Of a stretch of 48,377 nt of DNA, positions 43,790 to 48,377 are shown one piece after another. Position 1 is the first letter of the stretch; every line of letters starts with the position of its first letter. This stretch comes from Microbacterium paludicola (GTDB lineage Bacteria > Actinomycetota > Actinomycetes > Actinomycetales > Microbacteriaceae). The stretch lies in contig NZ_JADGLL010000022.1 of assembly GCF_015235415.1 (NCBI RefSeq), forward strand, positions 1-48,377. Direction: 5' to 3'. The translations under genes were made by a program, and so were the position numbers. The notes beneath the pieces were generated by a model. It saw only the letters and a program-made list of their open reading frames with translations, was not told the DNA's origin and did not search any database.

Positions 43790-43984
43790 ATGTCTGAAGA
43801 ATCGAAGAACTCCGCAAGCGACGAGGCGAAGGCGAAGTTCCGCGAGGCTCTCGAGCGCAAGAACGCCCAGAGCGCCGCGAAGAACGGCGCACCCGGTAGC
43901 GGCGGTCCGCATGGCGCCGGCGCGATCCACGGCACGCACGGTGCTGCCGGCGGCAAGCGCGAGTTCCGCCGCAAGTCGGGCTGA
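43790..43984 (+). CDS. DUF5302-type small protein
   Basis: A 64-residue, hydrophilic, probably disordered protein: [20 protein letters not shown] followed by a Gly/His/Ala-rich stretch and a basic end KREFRRKSG. This matches the short actinobacterial DUF5302 family; function unknown. Confidence 0.75.
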   Translation: MSEESKNSASDEAKAKFREALERKNAQSAAKNGAPGSGGPHGAGAIHGTHGAAGGKREFRRKSG

Positions 43985-44015
43985 GCGGCGCGCCGCGAGC
44001 GCACATCCCTCACGT

Positions 44016-44083
44016 CGAGAACGCATCGCCCCCGTGACGTCACATCCTCAGGGATGTGCGATCACGGGGGCGATGTGCTCTCG
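44016..44083. terminator. Very long hairpin between DUF5302 and argG
   Basis: Outer stem CGAGAACGCATCGCCCCCGT continuing GA pairs with TCACGGGGGCGATGTGCTCT continuing CG (about 22 positions, two mismatches). An inner stem CACATCC/GGATGTG closes on a short TCAG loop. It sits between two convergent genes and should terminate both directions. Confidence 0.8.
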
Positions 44084-44096
44084 CGGTGGTCCCGCG

Positions 44097-45996
<1,900 letters not shown>

Positions 45997-46003
45997 GCGC
46001 GTC

Positions 46004-46009
46004 AGCCTA
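46004..46009 (-). promoter_or_regulatory. -10 box of the Pr6Pr fragment (leaderless)
   Basis: TAGGCT on the minus strand, a 7-nt gap, then ATG at 45996. Confidence 0.5.
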
Positions 46010-46105
46010 GCGACGGGTCGCGCCGCTCAGCGGGACGATCTCGCCGCCTGCGGTCCGGATGCGGCGCGTCCGCGCTTCCTCAGCGGAGCCATAGCGAATT
46101 GCCGC

Positions 46106-46111
46106 CATGCT
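46106..46111 (+). promoter_or_regulatory. -10-like box of the TerC gene (leaderless)
   Basis: CATGCT, a 6-nt gap (TGCAGC), then ATG at 46118. Confidence 0.45.
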
Positions 46112-46117
46112 TGCAGC

Positions 46118-46924
46118 ATGGAGTTCGCGCTCGAGTTCACGCCTGACCTGGCCCTCGTCTTCGTCACCCTCTTCGTGCTCGAGGTGGTGCTCGGCGTCGA
46201 CAACGTCATCTTCATCTCGATCCTCGCCGCCAAGCTCCCCAAGGAGCAGCAGGCGAAGGCCCGCAACCTCGGCCTGACGCTCGCGATGCTGATGCGCATC
46301 CTGCTCGTGCTCTTCGCCGGATGGATCATCACGCTCGAGGAGGACCTGTTCGCGATCGGCGACCTCGGCTTCTCGGGGCGCGACCTGATCCTGATCGCCG
46401 GTGGCCTCTTCCTCGTCTACAAGGCGGTCACGGAGATCCACCACAAGCTCGAGGGCGAGGACGACCACGGCTCCGCCGGCGGTGGGAAGGCCACCTTCGG
46501 CTCGGTGCTGGCGCAGATCCTGGCGCTCGACCTCGTGTTCTCGCTCGACTCCGTCATCACGGCGGTCGGCATGACGAGCAACCTGCTCGTCATCATCACG
46601 GTCGTCGTGCTGTCGTTCGGCCTGATGCTCTTCGCCGCCAAGCACATCTTCACGTTCGTGAACAACCACCCGACGGTGAAGATGCTGGCGCTGGCGTTCC
46701 TGCTGCTGATCGGCGTGTTCCTCGTCGCCGAGGGCTTCGGGATCCACATCGACAAGGCCTTCATCTACGGCCCGATGGCGTTCGCGATCCTCGTCGAGGG
46801 ACTCAACCTCGCCGCCGCGGCCCGCAAGCGCAAGCGCATGGGAGTGGCCGCCGAGCCCGTGCACCTTCACAGCGGCTACACGCCCGAGGAAGAGGCTCAG
46901 GCGATCAACGAGCCCAAGGCCTGA
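46118..46924 (+). CDS. TerC/Alx-family membrane protein
   Basis: A 268-residue protein with about seven to eight helices. It carries the TerC hallmarks EVVLGVDNVIFISILAAKLP (N-terminal acidic DN motif) and LDLVFSLDSVITAVGMTSNL (second acidic DS motif), expected to bind metal. Relatives export Mn2+ or contribute to tellurite resistance. The cytoplasmic loop EIHHKLEGEDDHG is His/acidic. No yybP-ykoY-type riboswitch can fit if the transcript is leaderless. Confidence 0.92.
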   Translation: MEFALEFTPDLALVFVTLFVLEVVLGVDNVIFISILAAKLPKEQQAKARNLGLTLAMLMRILLVLFAGWIITLEEDLFAIGDLGFSGRDLILIAGGLFLVYKAVTEIHHKLEGEDDHGSAGGGKATFGSVLAQILALDLVFSLDSVITAVGMTSNLLVIITVVVLSFGLMLFAAKHIFTFVNNHPTVKMLALAFLLLIGVFLVAEGFGIHIDKAFIYGPMAFAILVEGLNLAAAARKRKRMGVAAEPVHLHSGYTPEEEAQAINEPKA

Positions 46925-46943
46925 GAAGGCCTCGGCGGCGGGA

Positions 46944-47213
46944 TCACCAGATGGTGCCGCCGCCGATGGAGATGCCGCCCCACGTGAGGGCGACGAAGAT
47001 GCCCGCGAAGACGACGGGCGCGATGCCCTTGCCCTGACGGCTGAGGCCCTTGAGCAGGGCGATGACCGCGAGGACGGCGGCGATCAGCGAGAGGCCGCCG
47101 CCGAGGATCAGCCCGATGAACAGCGGGATCGGCATCAGCACGAGTCCGGCGAGGCCGAACCAGAAGGCGGCCCAGGCGGTGCCGTTGGTGGTGCGCGAGT
47201 TGTTGAGCGACAT
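46944..47213 (-). CDS. Small DUF4190-like membrane protein
   Basis: An 89-residue protein with three hydrophobic segments: TAWAAFWFGLAGLVLMPIPL, GLILGGGLSLIAAVLAVIAL and APVVFAGIFVALTWGGISIG, separated by a short polar LKGLSRQGKG. It resembles the small DUF4190-type membrane proteins of unknown role. CATGAT plus a 6-nt gap precedes the ATG. Confidence 0.65.
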   Translation of the reverse strand: MSLNNSRTTNGTAWAAFWFGLAGLVLMPIPLFIGLILGGGLSLIAAVLAVIALLKGLSRQGKGIAPVVFAGIFVALTWGGISIGGGTIW

Positions 47214-47260
47214 GGATCCATCATGCTCGATCCCGGATTCGGCGGGGAGAGCGGGGCGGG

Positions 47261-48377
47261 TCAGCCGCCGTACTCCGCCATGCGGCTCTCGAACTCCTCG
47301 CGATCGGCCTCGCTGAGGAGGCGTTCCGCGTAGAACGCGATCTGCAGGCCCTCGAGCGGCTCGCCCGTCTTGGCCGACTGGGCCTCGGCGTCCGTGCGCC
47401 ACTCGCCCGTCGTGTCGTTGGCGAGGTCGGTGATCGTCGCGTAGACCGCGATCTCTCCCGACGGATCCTCGGTGTACCACTCCCATCCGACCTGGGTGTC
47501 GACGTCGGCGCTGCCGTAGAACTTCTCCAGCAACGCGGGATCCATTCCCGACTCCGGATCGTTGAACGCGTACATCCCCCACCAGTCGTGCTCGGCGAGG
47601 ACGTCCTCGATCGCGTGCATGACCGCGGTCTTCCGCTGGGTGCCGCTGACCGGCTCGTTCGTCGACCAGGTCGTCGAGGTGTACCTCACGAGCATCGACT
47701 CGCCACCGTACCCGTTGCGCTCCGGGCGCAGATCCTCGGGCGGGGCGTCGGTCCAGGTGAAGCCGTACTCGGCCGTGAGCGTGTCGCGAATCTCCGTCGA
47801 CAGCGCGTCGCTCGTCTCGCGCACGGCCTCGAGCGAGGGACGTGCGAGCGTCTCGCTCGCGGGCTCGTCCTTGATCCCGGGGTAGGCCTCGAGGCGCCGC
47901 TCCTCCTCGGTCTTCGTGCCCGCATAGCCGCCCTCGGCCGAGGTGCGCATCGCGCTGAGGGCCCCGACGGTGCCGACGTTCAGCAGCAGCGCGACCGCGA
48001 GCCCGGCGGCGCCGAGCGTGCGCCCGCGTGCAGTGAACAGCGCCGCGACGATCACTCCGAGCACGACGAGCTGCAGGACCACGACGGTCGCGCCGTAGAT
48101 CGCGTCGGTGGCGCCGAGCGCGAGCAGGGCGACGAGGGCCAGCGCGAACAGCGCGCTCACGCCCAGCGCGATCCAGCCGAAGAGGCCGGGACGCGGCCGC
48201 TCCGGCGCGGCCGCGGCGATCACCGGGACCGAGAACGCTGGGCCGGCGACGCGCCGCGCACCGCGGTACCCGCCGGCGGGCGGCAGCGGCGGTGCCCCGT
48301 CCGAACGCGTGACGTACCGGTGCCCGGTATGCGCGTCGAGGCGCCCCGGCGGCTTGGGGGAGGGCGGCACGGGAGCC
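47261..48377 (-). CDS. Membrane-anchored hypothetical protein, 5' end uncertain
   Basis: At least 369 residues; a GTG at 48370 is a possible start, but the frame is open to the right edge. It has a Pro-rich cytoplasmic N terminus (about 60 residues), three hydrophobic segments (about 64-88, 93-113, 118-142), and an outside domain of about 225 residues. That domain contains FTWTDAPPEDLRP, MLVRYTSTTWSTNEPVSGTQ and EHDWWGMYAFNDPE. I do not recognise the family. Confidence 0.7.
   Translation of the reverse strand, partial: APVPPSPKPPGRLDAHTGHRYVTRSDGAPPLPPAGGYRGARRVAGPAFSVPVIAAAAPERPRPGLFGWIALGVSALFALALVALLALGATDAIYGATVVVLQLVVLGVIVAALFTARGRTLGAAGLAVALLLNVGTVGALSAMRTSAEGGYAGTKTEEERRLEAYPGIKDEPASETLARPSLEAVRETSDALSTEIRDTLTAEYGFTWTDAPPEDLRPERNGYGGESMLVRYTSTTWSTNEPVSGTQRKTAVMHAIEDVLAEHDWWGMYAFNDPESGMDPALLEKFYGSADVDTQVGWEWYTEDPSGEIAVYATITDLANDTTGEWRTDAEAQSAKTGEPLEGLQIAFYAERLLSEADREEFESRMAEYGG

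Noticed and set aside
45997..46117. yybP-ykoY manganese riboswitch upstream of the TerC gene
   Set aside because: The predicted transcript is leaderless and no aptamer-like pairing is recognisable.

Overview
The window is a stretch of chromosome from a very GC-rich actinobacterium. GTG starts are common, many genes appear leaderless, overlaps of the ATGA/GTGA type are frequent, heme is made through a coproporphyrin-type gene set, and small actinobacterial families (DUF5302, DUF3618, dodecin, Mrp antiporter with fused MrpA/MrpB) are present. Together with the GTTGAGC-type intergenic repeats this suggests Microbacteriaceae, probably Microbacterium or a close relative; this is inference, not a database match. 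I see no IS element, prophage, CRISPR array, tRNA or rRNA.

Layout. 1-4.5 kb: cydA-cydB-cydD (minus; cydD runs off the left edge), the cytochrome bd oxidase and its maturation exporter. 4.6-6 kb: a divergent BlaI-type repressor and a short M56 metalloprotease, with repeated TTCTAC half-sites between them and cydA. 6-9.3 kb: a Tat-type lipoprotein flavin amine oxidase whose domain order looks circularly permuted, a Pr6Pr membrane protein, a Dabb protein and an SDR enzyme. 9.5-12.9 kb: pcaI-pcaJ-pcaF and an IclR-family regulator (last two steps of the beta-ketoadipate pathway). 12.9-20.9 kb: mixed housekeeping and accessory genes (VOC protein, dodecin, MFS exporter, GNAT, zinc metallopeptidase lipoprotein, luciferase-like oxidoreductase, glyS, HhH-GPD protein), including two genes broken by apparent one-base deletions.

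21-31.7 kb: the heme cluster, hemA (minus), then hemE-cgoX, a three-gene set of small envelope proteins, chdC-hemC-hemD-hemB and hemL. It covers glutamyl-tRNA to coproporphyrinogen plus ChdC. No ferrochelatase (cpfC) is in the window. It would feed the heme-rich bd oxidase at the left end. 31.9-38.2 kb: a six-gene Mrp Na+/H+ antiporter operon. 38.3-41 kb: an isoprenylcysteine-methyltransferase-like membrane protein, then alanine dehydrogenase with a divergent Lrp/AsnC regulator. 41-43.7 kb: a methionine ABC importer in the order metQ-metN-metI. 43.8-48.4 kb: DUF5302, argG, a truncated Pr6Pr paralogue, a TerC protein and two membrane proteins, the last cut by the right edge.

Beyond genes, the window carries several kinds of repeated or structured DNA: a 60-70 bp palindromic element at three sites (one inside the cydD reading frame), GTTGAGC-type repeats (read through in frame at the end of cydD), four tandem 52-bp hairpin units upstream of hemL, and two large hairpins around argG and between metQ and metN. 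At least a dozen genes have a TANNNT-like -10 box ending exactly 6-7 nt before the start codon, which predicts leaderless transcripts.
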